DNA from: JBBDKV01 sp040879165
GTDB lineage: Bacteria > Patescibacteriota > Microgenomatia > UBA1400 > PJMF01
Reading direction: 5' to 3'
Assembly: GCA_040879165.1 (NCBI GenBank)
Contig: JBBDKV010000007.1
Location: 1-43,510 of the forward strand
DNA: 43,510 bases
In this document: positions 1 through 8,900 of the stretch, in pieces
Layout: each line of letters begins with the position of its first letter
Position numbering within the stretch: position 1 is the first letter of the stretch
Translations under genes and position numbers: made by a program
Notes under the pieces: generated by a model
Database searches by the model: none
What the model saw: only the letters and a program-made list of their open reading frames with translations
What the model was told of the DNA's origin: nothing

Positions 1-449
1 ACTGAAGTAATGTTGTCGCCATGATCAAGAATAATGTGCTTGCCGTATCCCCAGAATATCTCACCCTCATAAGTTACGACGCCATCCATGAACGGCGTGA
101 TAGGATCTCCGACGTTTCCCTGGGCATTGGCAATATCGATGCCAGTGTGAAATTTTTGGTACATGCTTGACTGAGCAAACTCGAGTGTGATCACTCCATG
201 AGCTGGCCACACTATTTCTTTGGTAATTTCAGCTAGAACAGAGCCATCGGTTGGATTCTTAACTACAATTACTTGTGTCTCAGTGTCAACACCCACGAGG
301 GCATCAGAAACGATGTTTATGCCTGTTTTAGTCAAGATAATGACAGCAATCACAGGCATGGCTAGCATTAGCAGGAATGCCAGGCTGACAAACAAAAGTT
401 CCCTTCGAAAAGACCAGGCATTGACTAGAGCAAGAATATAAAGATTCAT
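1..449 (-). CDS. M23-family peptidase, membrane-anchored, partial (T4SS-associated)
   Basis: Reading frame on the minus strand that starts with ATG at 449 and runs off the left edge, so the C-terminus is missing. Residues 16-40 form one membrane segment. The later part carries the LytM/M23 signature: a zinc-ligand-like stretch FHTGID, then GDPITPFMDGVV and GYGKHIILDHGDN. M23 enzymes cut peptidoglycan cross-bridges; with a T4SS the usual role is local opening of the wall (a VirB1 substitute). It follows the VirB4 gene by 11 bases and is the last visible gene of the secretion operon. The catalytic HxH motif would lie beyond the window, so activity cannot be judged. The start is preceded by a modest AGGA-type site. 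Confidence 0.85.
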   Translation of the reverse strand, partial: MNLYILALVNAWSFRRELLFVSLAFLLMLAMPVIAVIILTKTGINIVSDALVGVDTETQVIVVKNPTDGSVLAEITKEIVWPAHGVITLEFAQSSMYQKFHTGIDIANAQGNVGDPITPFMDGVVTYEGEIFWGYGKHIILDHGDNITS

Positions 450-460
450 TCCAGGTCCTA

Positions 461-2299
461 TTAGGTGTAGAGTTCCCGGGGATCCGTTGTTAGGAGTGGA
501 TGTTCTTTTTCAGAAGCGACAATTTTGAGGGCTACATGATTTTGATCAGCGATGATCAGAGCCTCCCCACGATCACAGGTGAGCAGAAAATGTTGCTCAT
601 ACTCGCTTAGGCTGAATTCTTCTGCGACTCGCTTGATTGTAGTCGTATCCTGCTTCATAAGTATGCGCAGTGACGACTGTGAAGCAATTGCTCGACCGTA
701 GTGAGAGCTTAAAAAGTCACTTGCCTGTTGGGAAATAATGGTAACTCCCAGATAGTGTTTGCGAGCCCTCCTGACGAGTCCTGATATGAATCGCGCACTT
801 TCCTCGTGTTGCAGTAGCAACCAGCCCTCATCAATGACGAGCATTCGTTTCTGTGGCGTTTGTCTGACCTGGGTGTGTACAAAATTTGCTACTGTGAGCA
901 TCATGATTTGTCGCAGTGATTCATCTAGATCTTTAATGTCAAACACTACTAGGCGGTTATCAAGTTCGATATTGGTTTGATTGGAGAAAACACTAGAAAG
1001 TGAGCCAGTCACAAATCGTTCAAGGCGATGACACAGGTCGTCTTGGTTCATTGACTGAAGCACCGTGAAAAAGTCACGCAGTACGGGGAATTGCGGTGTC
1101 TGGTTATATTGCTTCTTGAGTAAAGTAATGCCAAATTGTTTGTATGTCTGGATGATCGCTTTATCTACTACTGCACGCTCTTCCCCACTTAATGTACCTG
1201 CCATCAGAGAAATAATCTCAGTTAGTGGCTGAATGTGTTCAGCAAGTCCATTTTCTCCAGAGTGAGAGATCAGGGAAAACTCAAAAGGATTGATCTTTTC
1301 TCGAGAATTAGCAGAGAGCTTGATGTATGACCCCTCAACTGAGCGAGCAAGCTGTGAGTACTCACGTTCAGGATCGATAGCAATTACTTTAGTGCCCTGC
1401 ATCAGTTGACGCAAAATTTCTACCTTGGCAGTGTAGCTTTTTCCACTTCCAGACTGGGCAAAAATTATGCTATTGGCATTAGTTAGTTGGAAGCGATCAA
1501 CAATGACTAGTGAATTATTAGAGCGGTTGATCCCATAGAGAATACCCGACTCTTGAACTAACTCTGAGGAAACAAAAGGAAATGTCAAAGCGGCAGATGA
1601 GCTATCAAGGTTTCGTCGTTGCTCGAGCTGATTCTCGCCTCTGGGTAGTAGTGATTGTAGGCCTTCAAGCTGTTGGAAGGTGGCGGTTTTGGTATAGAAG
1701 AGTCGTGATGCCATTACTGTCTCGAGCATGGTAGTAATCTTGTTCAGTTCATCAAGTGAGTGTGCTGACAAGCCCATGTAGATAGAAATTTGAAACAATT
1801 TTTCCTGACCCCGCTGAATTTTATCTTTAAGTTCCATGGCAGATTCAAGCGGATCGAGGAGTTCTGCGCCAATCACCTTCCCTTCTTTGAGCATGGTGCG
1901 CTTTGTGGATTCAAGCTCAGTGATCTTGCGGTTGAGTTTTGGTAAGGCTAGCTGCGGATCAACGTGCTCGATGTGGTAAGAAATATCCAAGTTGTGGTTA
2001 AAGTTGACTAGCATATTAAGCCAGCCAACAGCGGCAACGTATGGGTAGCCAGAAATATAGAGTGATCGGTAATACGTATCACCAATGCGCAAGTGATCTG
2101 GATGTTCAGCGAGTCCAGAGTATGAGATCAGATCAAGCTGATCTTGCTCACCATAGTGAAAGCGGAGAGAATTTTTAAGAACTTCGTTGGGCGAAGTTCT
2201 TCGTGTTTTTCTTGTTATTTTCTTGAGGGCATTGGTTTTCAATGCCCTGAGTGTGGGTACTGGATTAAGTCTGGCAGCAACAGTTGGTACATTAAGCAT
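461..2299 (-). CDS. virB4: VirB4/TraC-type T4SS ATPase (motor domain)
   Basis: ATPase that powers pilus assembly and substrate transfer in type IV secretion, acting at the cytoplasmic membrane. Walker A is seen at residues 282-288 (QSGSGKS) and Walker B at 487-493 (LVIDEGW), followed by a Q-rich sensor stretch (ISQQASDF). A helical region at 115-170 precedes the motor. At 612 aa it is shorter than a full VirB4 because the N-terminal TraC-like domain is encoded by the separate upstream gene, which overlaps it by 8 bases. The overlap implies translational coupling. This split arrangement, with PrgI before it, is common in Patescibacteria and Gram-positive conjugation systems. Function from motif and context; high confidence in family. 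Confidence 0.93.
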   Translation of the reverse strand: MLNVPTVAARLNPVPTLRALKTNALKKITRKTRRTSPNEVLKNSLRFHYGEQDQLDLISYSGLAEHPDHLRIGDTYYRSLYISGYPYVAAVGWLNMLVNFNHNLDISYHIEHVDPQLALPKLNRKITELESTKRTMLKEGKVIGAELLDPLESAMELKDKIQRGQEKLFQISIYMGLSAHSLDELNKITTMLETVMASRLFYTKTATFQQLEGLQSLLPRGENQLEQRRNLDSSSAALTFPFVSSELVQESGILYGINRSNNSLVIVDRFQLTNANSIIFAQSGSGKSYTAKVEILRQLMQGTKVIAIDPEREYSQLARSVEGSYIKLSANSREKINPFEFSLISHSGENGLAEHIQPLTEIISLMAGTLSGEERAVVDKAIIQTYKQFGITLLKKQYNQTPQFPVLRDFFTVLQSMNQDDLCHRLERFVTGSLSSVFSNQTNIELDNRLVVFDIKDLDESLRQIMMLTVANFVHTQVRQTPQKRMLVIDEGWLLLQHEESARFISGLVRRARKHYLGVTIISQQASDFLSSHYGRAIASQSSLRILMKQDTTTIKRVAEEFSLSEYEQHFLLTCDRGEALIIADQNHVALKIVASEKEHPLLTTDPRELYT

Positions 2300-2909
2300 G
2301 ATGGTTCCTCAGTAGTGTCTGGATGGTGTGACCCTTAAGTTGCTGTGTTTTGATCTGTGAGGGGTTGTAGGAGCTGTAAAAAAGATCGAGTATCTCAAGG
2401 CTATCCAGCTGACGAGCTTTCATATGGAGTCGCTCCAGCCCCTTGATAACTATGTCTCTATTCAGCTGCAGCTGACTTTTCACCATGTCGAGATCTTCTG
2501 ATTTGGAAGCATGATATGGCAGGATCAGATAAAAGCGGCGTGATAATATTTTATTTCCCTTGACCAACTCTGCAACAAACGTGGCGTAGTGCTTGATTTG
2601 CTCTTGGTATATTTTTTTGTCCTCTTGGTTTTTCATTGTGTGGAGCGAATCAAGATAGTCATCTATGTTGACTTCTCTGACTCTCGTGAGAATTTGCAGT
2701 GAGCATGGGAGCGAGTTGAGAAAGGTCTGAAAATTGTCGATTAAAACGTCTTGCTCAGCTTGGCTTTTGAGCTCAAAGTTGATGCTCGATGTTTCAATAG
2801 CAATGCGATACTCATTGTTGGGTAGCACCAGCACGCCATCTACAACTTCCTTGATAGCTATCTGTGCTCTTGATGAAGTTTTTGATTGGTTTTTATTCAA
2901 TAACCACAT
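2292..2909 (-). CDS. TraC/VirB4 N-terminal-domain-like protein
   Basis: A 205-aa soluble protein with no signal peptide. It looks like the free-standing N-terminal domain of VirB4/TraC: mixed beta-alpha with a stretch reading LQILTRVREVNIDDYL (residues 72-87) and a later RFYLILPYH segment, both typical of the VirB4 N-terminal region. It lies between PrgI and the VirB4 motor and overlaps both neighbours (17 and 8 bases), so the two VirB4 parts are probably made together and assemble. It has no ATPase motif. Likely role: docking the VirB4 motor to PrgI or VirB6 at the membrane. This is inference from position and weak sequence resemblance. Confidence 0.72.
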   Translation of the reverse strand: MWLLNKNQSKTSSRAQIAIKEVVDGVLVLPNNEYRIAIETSSINFELKSQAEQDVLIDNFQTFLNSLPCSLQILTRVREVNIDDYLDSLHTMKNQEDKKIYQEQIKHYATFVAELVKGNKILSRRFYLILPYHASKSEDLDMVKSQLQLNRDIVIKGLERLHMKARQLDSLEILDLFYSSYNPSQIKTQQLKGHTIQTLLRNHHA

Positions 2910-3396
2910 CTAAACCTCCCTTTTTACTGAGAATGAAGCGCGGTGCTACTTTATGCCTACTCACTAAGTACTCAAATGCCACTAAGTCCTTTGTATTGAG
3001 GTTTAAGCCGAGATGCTTTTTTTGAGAAAAGTGATTATTTTGTTCTTTTTTCACTACTTTTCTTTTGAAAAGTGGTACGTAGAGCTTGCGGAAGGTATTG
3101 TCTGCCTTGGTGAAAACGTAATACCGTGGTCGGAGATTGTACCGAGCTAGCGTAATGAGCCAGTGCAGCACTAATCGATCCTTGATGCGCAGCGCGAGAC
3201 CTCCACAGGCAACCACGCTCAGTACAAAGAACGCTATCTTATACCAGGCCAACTGCATAACTGGTGCGACTAGGGCGTATGAAACGGTGCCTAGAAACAC
3301 TGGAGCGATCAGTAGTAGTAGCTGAGTAAAGTTGAGATTGCCAGCAATTTTATCCTCAACGGTCGTGATTTGAGCTGGAATGATTCTGGTTCTCAT
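2893..3396 (-). CDS. prgI: PrgI family conjugation membrane protein
   Basis: A 167-aa protein with a basic N-terminus (IPAQITTVEDKIAGNLNF), then two hydrophobic segments at about residues 25-45 and 50-70, then RPRYYVF and a basic C-terminal tail. This is the classic layout of PrgI/VirB3-like proteins, which anchor the VirB4 ATPase at the inner membrane. Its start overlaps the end of the VirB6-like gene by 4 bases, and its end overlaps the TraC-like gene. The long tail after residue 100 (KKHLGLNLNTKDLVAFEYL) is extra to the core domain. Family call from topology, motif and position immediately before VirB4. Confidence 0.87.
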   Translation of the reverse strand: MRTRIIPAQITTVEDKIAGNLNFTQLLLLIAPVFLGTVSYALVAPVMQLAWYKIAFFVLSVVACGGLALRIKDRLVLHWLITLARYNLRPRYYVFTKADNTFRKLYVPLFKRKVVKKEQNNHFSQKKHLGLNLNTKDLVAFEYLVSRHKVAPRFILSKKGGLDVVIE

Positions 3397-4673
3397 GCTC
3401 TGATGACCTTCCGTGGTTTCTTTACTACGCTGACTCTGCCTCCTGATGAAGTATTAGTGCTCACTACATTCATAATCTGATTGCCCATTTTCTTAACTGT
3501 TCCGTTGCTGGAGGTGTAGTACGCCATTTGCATCATTAAGGATGGAGTTTTGAGCAGCGTAAAAAAGAGTCCAATAGCGATAGCAATGGCAAGCAGTGAG
3601 TTCTCCGAATGCTCTGGTAGAGCAAGAAATGAGGAGGCGAGCTGAATAATTACAACATGGACAAAAACCATGAATACGGTCACAAAGTAGGTCTTGGTCG
3701 CGATCTCAGCATAGTCTGCAGTTTTAGGAATAGTCCAGAGCAAGAAGATAAAGGGAGCAATCACTGCTCCGAGTGAAATGAGAATTAATCGACTGATGTA
3801 GAGTAGTAGTAGCACTATGGCCACAATCACAAAGAGAATGAGAAAAATGAGTGTGATGAGTGGTGTGCCGCCCGAAATAAGGGATGCGGGAGAGACGGCA
3901 GTCACGACCCAAGCATGATTTAACCCACCTGTAGACTCAAGCACTGCGGTAACCAGTGCATTACTCGTGATAATGACGTAGTCGGCTAAGAAGAGTGAGG
4001 TGTTAGCTCCGAGAAACCCGAGACCTATGCGTGGCAGTAGTTGCTTGAGTTGTACTTCATCAAAGCCAAAGGTTGTAGCGCTCATCAGCTGAAGGCCAAG
4101 TAGTGCAACGACGATAACAAATAATGTGTTGACGATGCCTAAACTGACCAGCCAGAAATCAAAAATGACTGAGTTGCCAAGTAAGGTTGGCGTGAGGGTT
4201 AGGTACTTAATGATACCCTCGACAAGGGGAGCTGTTGCACTCTCGACAATATTTTGCATGAATGCAGTGACTGCATCGATCAAGACTTGGGTTAAGCCAT
4301 CGCTGGGTTCATCTGCTTCGATGGGAGCAAATTCAAGATAGGTGGTAGTGCTCATTTCGCTTGAGCTGGTCAAGGACTGCTGAAACACAGATATGACGAT
4401 ATTAGCGGTCAAGACTAAGACCAGACCGATCAAGGCGTTGCGGATAGTTTTCTTTGCTGATTCAAGCACCTCTGGTTTACCAGCGCTGGTCATGTATTCA
4501 TACCCTGCTTTGATAAGGAGTAAGACTACGGCGGCTGATGCAATGAGGGTGATAATCTGGAGTGTGCTGGAGGTGAAATCAAGGAGTTGGGGTGAGGTTG
4601 TCTGAGCGTGGATTGTTGGAGCAAAAAACAAAGCTGTTGATAGTGTCAGTAGAAAAGTGAGTACACGCATCAT
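3393..4673 (-). CDS. VirB6/TrbL-like channel protein with N-terminal T4SS-pilin-like domain
   Basis: A 426-aa polytopic membrane protein. It begins with a signal peptide (cleavage near IHAQ), followed to residue about 105 by a T4SS-pilin-like domain: a first membrane helix, the motif GYEYMTSAGKPEVLESAKK, and a second helix. The same motif occurs in the separate pilin gene just upstream. After a linker, residues 135-400 carry six or so more hydrophobic segments as in VirB6/TrbL, the inner-membrane channel of the T4SS. It therefore looks like a pilin-VirB6 fusion. Start is the first of two adjacent ATG codons. It sits 28 bases after the pilin gene and overlaps prgI by 4 bases. VirB6 function is inferred from topology and neighbours. 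Confidence 0.82.
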   Translation of the reverse strand: MMRVLTFLLTLSTALFFAPTIHAQTTSPQLLDFTSSTLQIITLIASAAVVLLLIKAGYEYMTSAGKPEVLESAKKTIRNALIGLVLVLTANIVISVFQQSLTSSSEMSTTTYLEFAPIEADEPSDGLTQVLIDAVTAFMQNIVESATAPLVEGIIKYLTLTPTLLGNSVIFDFWLVSLGIVNTLFVIVVALLGLQLMSATTFGFDEVQLKQLLPRIGLGFLGANTSLFLADYVIITSNALVTAVLESTGGLNHAWVVTAVSPASLISGGTPLITLIFLILFVIVAIVLLLLYISRLILISLGAVIAPFIFLLWTIPKTADYAEIATKTYFVTVFMVFVHVVIIQLASSFLALPEHSENSLLAIAIAIGLFFTLLKTPSLMMQMAYYTSSNGTVKKMGNQIMNVVSTNTSSGGRVSVVKKPRKVIRA

Positions 4674-4701
4674 GAAGCATATCTTTCATTGAGATGTCTA
4701 G

Positions 4702-5031
4702 TTACTGACTTCCAAAAGCTGCAGTTCCCAGGTCAGTGACAACGTTTGAGAGAACGAAGGCGCTCAGGACAATTGTCAGGCCAATAGCTGAGTACATGAT
4801 GGTTTTTTTAGACCGATCCAAGGCTTCTGGGTTGCCAGAACTGGTGATGTACCCTACTCCTCCCCAGACAAAGAAGCCGGCGGCAATGAGTCCCGACAAG
4901 GTGACAAGTACTTGAATGACGCTCATGATAAATGTCTGAATTCGGTCAACATCACCTGATTGGGCAGAGATGGGTGAAGCGAGGAGAAAAAATGAGACTG
5001 TGAGTGCTGTGGTGAGAAGTGTCTTTTTCAT
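4702..5031 (-). CDS. T4SS pilin-like protein (VirB2-like)
   Basis: A 109-aa protein, first gene of the secretion operon. The start MKKTLL at 5031 is preferred over an upstream ATG at 5121 because it has a signal peptide right behind it (cleavage near PISAQ) and an AAAGG site six bases before it. The mature part has two hydrophobic helices joined by GYITSSGNPEALDRSKK, the signature of the T4SS_pilin family found across Patescibacteria. It would form the pilus or a membrane pore of the conjugation machine. The same loop recurs in the N-terminal domain of the downstream VirB6-like protein. Confidence 0.85.
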   Translation of the reverse strand: MKKTLLTTALTVSFFLLASPISAQSGDVDRIQTFIMSVIQVLVTLSGLIAAGFFVWGGVGYITSSGNPEALDRSKKTIMYSAIGLTIVLSAFVLSNVVTDLGTAAFGSQ

Positions 5032-5121
5032 AGTGCCTTTTGGAGTTTGGTACAAAAAAGCCACCATGGTGGGGGCAGCTTGAGTTACGCACAACATTTG
5101 AACTAGTTGTTTCGTGATCAA

Positions 5122-5149
5122 ATTATATCAATCGAATTAGTATTGTAAA
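5122..5149 (-). promoter_or_regulatory. Promoter of the T4SS operon
   Basis: On the minus strand TTTACA (5149-5144) is separated by 16 bases from TATAAT (5127-5122). Transcription would begin near 5115, giving a leader of about 85 bases before the pilin start at 5031. This is the only good sigma-70-like pair in the divergent 153-bp space. Confidence 0.65.
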
Positions 5150-5168
5150 CTGCTATATTTACCTGAGG

Positions 5169-5174
5169 TATAAT
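5169..5174 (+). promoter_or_regulatory. -10 box of the MltG-like gene
   Basis: A perfect TATAAT ends 10 bases before the ATG at 5185. No convincing -35 box and no Shine-Dalgarno lie between them, so the transcript would start within a few bases of the ATG (leaderless or nearly so). Confidence 0.5.
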
Positions 5175-5184
5175 TCTTATACAT

Positions 5185-5724
5185 ATGCAAAAACAACTAT
5201 TCGTGCTACTGGTTATTGTGATGCTGGGTGTGATTGCAGTTGGTGTTGTGAAGGAGTGGTTTAATGACTCTGCTCCTGAGGTTGTTGTGGATACTATTAC
5301 CAGACCAGATGAAAAAAACTTCCTGGCCCCAGGTCGTGACTGGCCATCTGATATGAAGGTTGAGCAGTATTTTGTTGAGCATTTAGGAATGACTGCTGAA
5401 GGGGCTCGAGACGCCCGCTTGAAGTCTACCAATGGCACCGTCATGCTTCGACTCAGAGAAGATGCTACATTAGACACATTACTGAACGATTTGGAGACGT
5501 ATGGTTTTGTGCGAGATAAAGAAGCGCTACGGTATGCCCTGGAGCACTCGGAAGATGGATTGGCGGGTATGTCGAACGCGATCGCTGTTGGTGAGAACAC
5601 TATTGATATCTGGGCATATTACCGCATCTCAGAAGATATGACTGCTTGGGAGATTGCGGATGAGTTGCTCAATAACCCAAGTTTTTTTGCGGTGGATGAG
5701 TATCGGGTGAAGTTTTTGCCGTGA
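5185..5724 (+). CDS. Membrane-anchored protein with MltG (YceG)-like N-terminal region
   Basis: A 179-aa protein with one N-terminal membrane helix (residues 5-24) and an extracellular remainder. Residues 85-175 read like the LysM-like part of MltG/YceG lytic transglycosylases: VMLRLREDATLDTLL, LETYGFVRD, then WAYYRISEDMTAWEIADEL. In MltG this precedes the catalytic domain, but here the protein ends before any catalytic glutamate region, so it cannot be a full transglycosylase. It is divergent from the T4SS operon and may help the machine bind or pass the peptidoglycan. The relation to MltG is a pattern-based inference. Confidence 0.6.
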   Translation: MQKQLFVLLVIVMLGVIAVGVVKEWFNDSAPEVVVDTITRPDEKNFLAPGRDWPSDMKVEQYFVEHLGMTAEGARDARLKSTNGTVMLRLREDATLDTLLNDLETYGFVRDKEALRYALEHSEDGLAGMSNAIAVGENTIDIWAYYRISEDMTAWEIADELLNNPSFFAVDEYRVKFLP

Positions 5725-5766
5725 GGCTATGTTTTATAAAACGACATGAATTGTTGTTCTTGGAAA

Positions 5767-6933
5767 TCACGACGTTTCAGCGAATACCATCTGTTGCAAC
5801 TCAGCATCATAGGTGTAATTAATGATTTCTCCGCTATCAATTAAATCTATTGCATGGCGGATAGCCTGAATAGGCACACAATACCATTCCTTAGGGACGT
5901 AGTTTTTTCCATGTTTGTCAGCTATTGTAATGTCAAGCGCGGCATCAGAGAAAATTCTGTGTATCATGTGCTCAACTTTTTTAGGATTGTAGTGACCAGT
6001 TAACCTATAGCTTTCAACAAGTTCAAGTTCTGACATTAAATATGTTGGATCTTCTTTTGAACCTGATATTCTTTTTGAAACTGGAGTTCTAGAGAAGCCA
6101 ATTTTGTACAAGTCTGCAATAGTGTTTATTTTTGGATCATCTGATAGAGATTTGACAATATACACATAGCCAGTTGTATCATCTACTTCATCAAGATTAG
6201 TTGTAATTTCCTCGATATTTACAACACAATAACCATTGTAATAGAGCTGACTTGAAAGGGATCTAAGATACATATTTGACTCAGTTCCGTTTTCGAAAAT
6301 TGCTCTTATTCTACTTTTCATTCTGCCGTGGACTAATTTTGCTTCACCAATATGAGCTATGAGTAGAAGTTGGCCACCACTAACAAAATATCGACCCTGT
6401 TTAATCTGGTTTACATTTGTGAATGTAATGAGCTTTTGTATTCCTACTTTAAGATTATTTTGAGTTTGTACAAATCCCTCTTTGAAATTCATAAAATCAG
6501 TAGCTCGTTTTCGTTTCGCAATTTCATCTGATGTTGCTCTAGAAGATAGTGGCACATTTTTGACCTTTAATATTTGATTTCCAGCGCTCTTGAATAAGTC
6601 AAAATCATCTTTTTCAAATAGATCATCAATACTTTTTGGTGCTTCAATTTTTGCCAATAGCCCTAGTGAGTCATAGGGGGTTAGAATCTTAATCTTTTCA
6701 TCAGTGTTTCTAATGAATTCGAGTCTTTTGGCAAGCAGGGCTTCATTGAAATCTGATGACTCAATGCTTGGCTCTACATCATTTTCTAATACAAAATTTA
6801 TGATTTCTTGAAATGATTCAACTAATCTGTCCTCTGATGTTGGGTTAACAGCTTTGTCTTTGGGTTTAAACAAGAATGCATCTTCTGACTCAAACAATTT
6901 GCTTAACTGGTCGTTAAAATCTTTATCTGTCAT
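5767..6933 (-). CDS. GIY-YIG / T5orf172-domain protein, putative restriction nuclease
   Basis: A 388-aa protein, last gene of a three-gene operon. The C-terminal half (residues 254-345) is a T5orf172-type GIY-YIG domain: GYVYIV at 255-260, LYKIGFSR at 275-282 with a following arginine at 288, and the expected metal-binding glutamate at 321 in VEHMIH. Residues 175-240 resemble a DUF4357-like add-on. The N-terminal 150 residues are charged, helical and unassigned. Its ATG overlaps the helicase stop by 4 bases. In this context it is the best candidate for the DNA-cutting subunit. GIY-YIG fold is clear; that it is a nuclease in a restriction system is inferred. Confidence 0.8.
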   Translation of the reverse strand: MTDKDFNDQLSKLFESEDAFLFKPKDKAVNPTSEDRLVESFQEIINFVLENDVEPSIESSDFNEALLAKRLEFIRNTDEKIKILTPYDSLGLLAKIEAPKSIDDLFEKDDFDLFKSAGNQILKVKNVPLSSRATSDEIAKRKRATDFMNFKEGFVQTQNNLKVGIQKLITFTNVNQIKQGRYFVSGGQLLLIAHIGEAKLVHGRMKSRIRAIFENGTESNMYLRSLSSQLYYNGYCVVNIEEITTNLDEVDDTTGYVYIVKSLSDDPKINTIADLYKIGFSRTPVSKRISGSKEDPTYLMSELELVESYRLTGHYNPKKVEHMIHRIFSDAALDITIADKHGKNYVPKEWYCVPIQAIRHAIDLIDSGEIINYTYDAELQQMVFAETS

Positions 6934-8900
6934 TTTGGTGTATTATTTTCTTTTTCACGCTGTTTTTGAGCATAGCGTGCTGTTAGATATGCTTGTGCTT
7001 GAGCTAATAATTTTTCATTCTTGTCGCCTGAATTGAGCTTGGGATATTTTCCATTTTGGGTGACAACAAATGCCTTTATTTGTGGGACAAGGGACAATGC
7101 GTCTTCATCAGACATATCTATTCTAGATCCAGCGATTGTATCTTGTATTACTCTGAACACATCAGTGCCCATTTCTTTTGAAATAACTTCAAATGCATGT
7201 TGGAATGGATTAATTTTATCTATCAGATCTATTGTAAGGTCGTCTAAGTTAACAAAACTATTCGCCATTGTAATAAATTTGTTATCCCCCTCTTCAGATA
7301 TTTTCCCAGTCTTGAAAGCTAGATTGCTTGCTAGATATTGTCTAGTTACTTCAATTTCTTCGTCATTTAGCTCTGGCAACTTTTCTCGAATTATTTTTGA
7401 TTGAATGTGTTTTCGATACTCTGTAGGATGATTGGCGGCTATAGATCTCTGATACTGCGTATCTTGAAGTACAGCAGCTGTTAAATCTTCAAGTTCTGTC
7501 TCAAGAATTCTTTTCACGTTTTCATTTGGAGCTTGTTTTAGACCTTTAACGAATATTTCACCCGCCCTTGTTTTTTCATTTGGAGAAGTGCGAGGTTTAA
7601 AAGTGAAGTTGGGTGCTAAAACTTGTTCCATGAGTAAAGAAGCCGTAATGGCTTTTAGCATGTTATTCACAGAAATTTGGACATCATCTTTTGTGCCGTT
7701 TGGTTGAACAATTAAATTCGTAAATTGAGCATGAGACTTGTTGTAACTGTCTCTGGTACACCTACCAATTATCTGTACTATCTCTGTGAGACTTGATCTA
7801 TAACCAATGGTTAGTGCCTGCTCGCAGAATGGCCAGTCAAAACCTTCTTTTGCCTTTCCAAGTGCAACAATAATATCAATTCCATCAATATCATTTTGCG
7901 CAACTGAAGCTAAGTAGTCATCTAATTTTGTTCTGTGAGTGTGCTCATCCTCAACCAGATTTGCAACCTTGAGCTTGCGCCCATCAGATGTTTGTAATAT
8001 TTCAACCCCAGTATCTGGATCTTGATCTTGCCATTCACCAATAAGACCATATATCATCTCGACTTCCTCATGCTTTCCGTGTTGAGTTGATTCTTTTGAA
8101 TTAACATTTGGAATATGAATAATGGTTTTCTTGTTTGTATCTAAAACAGCTTCCAAAGCTCCTTTATCTAAGTAACTACCGGTATAAAAATGATAACCAA
8201 TTCCCAGTGTTTTTAGATAGTCATAACCATTGAGTTGTTCGTAATAAGTATAGGTAACCTTATCAAAGTACATTTCATCTTCTGCGCGTAAAATTGGCAC
8301 AGCATCACCTCGAAAGTAAGAACCGGTCATAGCTATCATTTGAACACTTGAGGAAAGCATAACTTGACGAACTAACTCTCCTAGGTGACTTGAGTCACTA
8401 GTAGACACATGATGAAATTCATCAACTGCCAACACGCATTCGTCAAAGTCACTGGGGTTAATTTCTTCAAAAGCGAATCTTAGTGTCGCATGTGTACAAA
8501 CAAGAATTTTGTCGTCACTTTTCATGAATCTTAAAAAGGCTGCAACCTTACTTTTATCATCACCAGTTCCAGCACATAGGTTGTTTCTTGATTCTACTTT
8601 CCAGTCAGCAAAAAAGCCTGCTTCAGATAAGTTTGTACTGAAAAACGATGCCCCAATAGAAGTTTCTGGCACTGCGACAATAACTTTTTTCAATCCTTGA
8701 TTATAGATTTTATCTAGTGCAATGAACATCAAAGCTCTTGATTTGCCAGATGCGGGTGGAGCTTTGATAAGTAGATGTTTGCTATTTCGCATTTCATAGG
8801 CACGCTGTTGCATTTCTCGCATGCCCATGTTGTTAATTTTTTTGCTTAGGCCAGTTTGGCCATATGTGTTATTTATGATGTTAAAGGTTGAATTACTCAT
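6930..8900 (-). CDS. SF2 DEAD/DEAH-type helicase of a putative restriction system
   Basis: A 656-aa superfamily 2 helicase or translocase. Motif I is APPASGKS (residues 47-54), motif II DEFH (160-163), motif III-like TGS (192-194), motif V around GKAKEGFDWPF (348-358) and motif VI QIIGRCTR (376-383). These resemble Type III Res or Type I HsdR motors, but no nuclease motif is apparent in the C-terminal 250 residues, which are helical and unassigned. It overlaps the methylase by 8 bases and the GIY-YIG gene by 4, so all three are coupled. Likely ATP-driven DNA translocation linking recognition to cleavage. Confidence 0.88.
   Translation of the reverse strand: MSNSTFNIINNTYGQTGLSKKINNMGMREMQQRAYEMRNSKHLLIKAPPASGKSRALMFIALDKIYNQGLKKVIVAVPETSIGASFFSTNLSEAGFFADWKVESRNNLCAGTGDDKSKVAAFLRFMKSDDKILVCTHATLRFAFEEINPSDFDECVLAVDEFHHVSTSDSSHLGELVRQVMLSSSVQMIAMTGSYFRGDAVPILRAEDEMYFDKVTYTYYEQLNGYDYLKTLGIGYHFYTGSYLDKGALEAVLDTNKKTIIHIPNVNSKESTQHGKHEEVEMIYGLIGEWQDQDPDTGVEILQTSDGRKLKVANLVEDEHTHRTKLDDYLASVAQNDIDGIDIIVALGKAKEGFDWPFCEQALTIGYRSSLTEIVQIIGRCTRDSYNKSHAQFTNLIVQPNGTKDDVQISVNNMLKAITASLLMEQVLAPNFTFKPRTSPNEKTRAGEIFVKGLKQAPNENVKRILETELEDLTAAVLQDTQYQRSIAANHPTEYRKHIQSKIIREKLPELNDEEIEVTRQYLASNLAFKTGKISEEGDNKFITMANSFVNLDDLTIDLIDKINPFQHAFEVISKEMGTDVFRVIQDTIAGSRIDMSDEDALSLVPQIKAFVVTQNGKYPKLNSGDKNEKLLAQAQAYLTARYAQKQREKENNTPK

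Noticed and set aside
5118..5600. 160-codon open frame on the minus strand
   Set aside because: Serine-rich shadow of the membrane-anchored MltG-like gene on the plus strand; no domain and no ribosome site.
5730..5741. Palindrome GTTTTATAAAAC between convergent genes
   Set aside because: Short and AT-only in its core; expected by chance in this composition.
7021..7404. 127-codon plus-strand frame
   Set aside because: Lies fully inside the helicase gene on the other strand; composition typical of a shadow.
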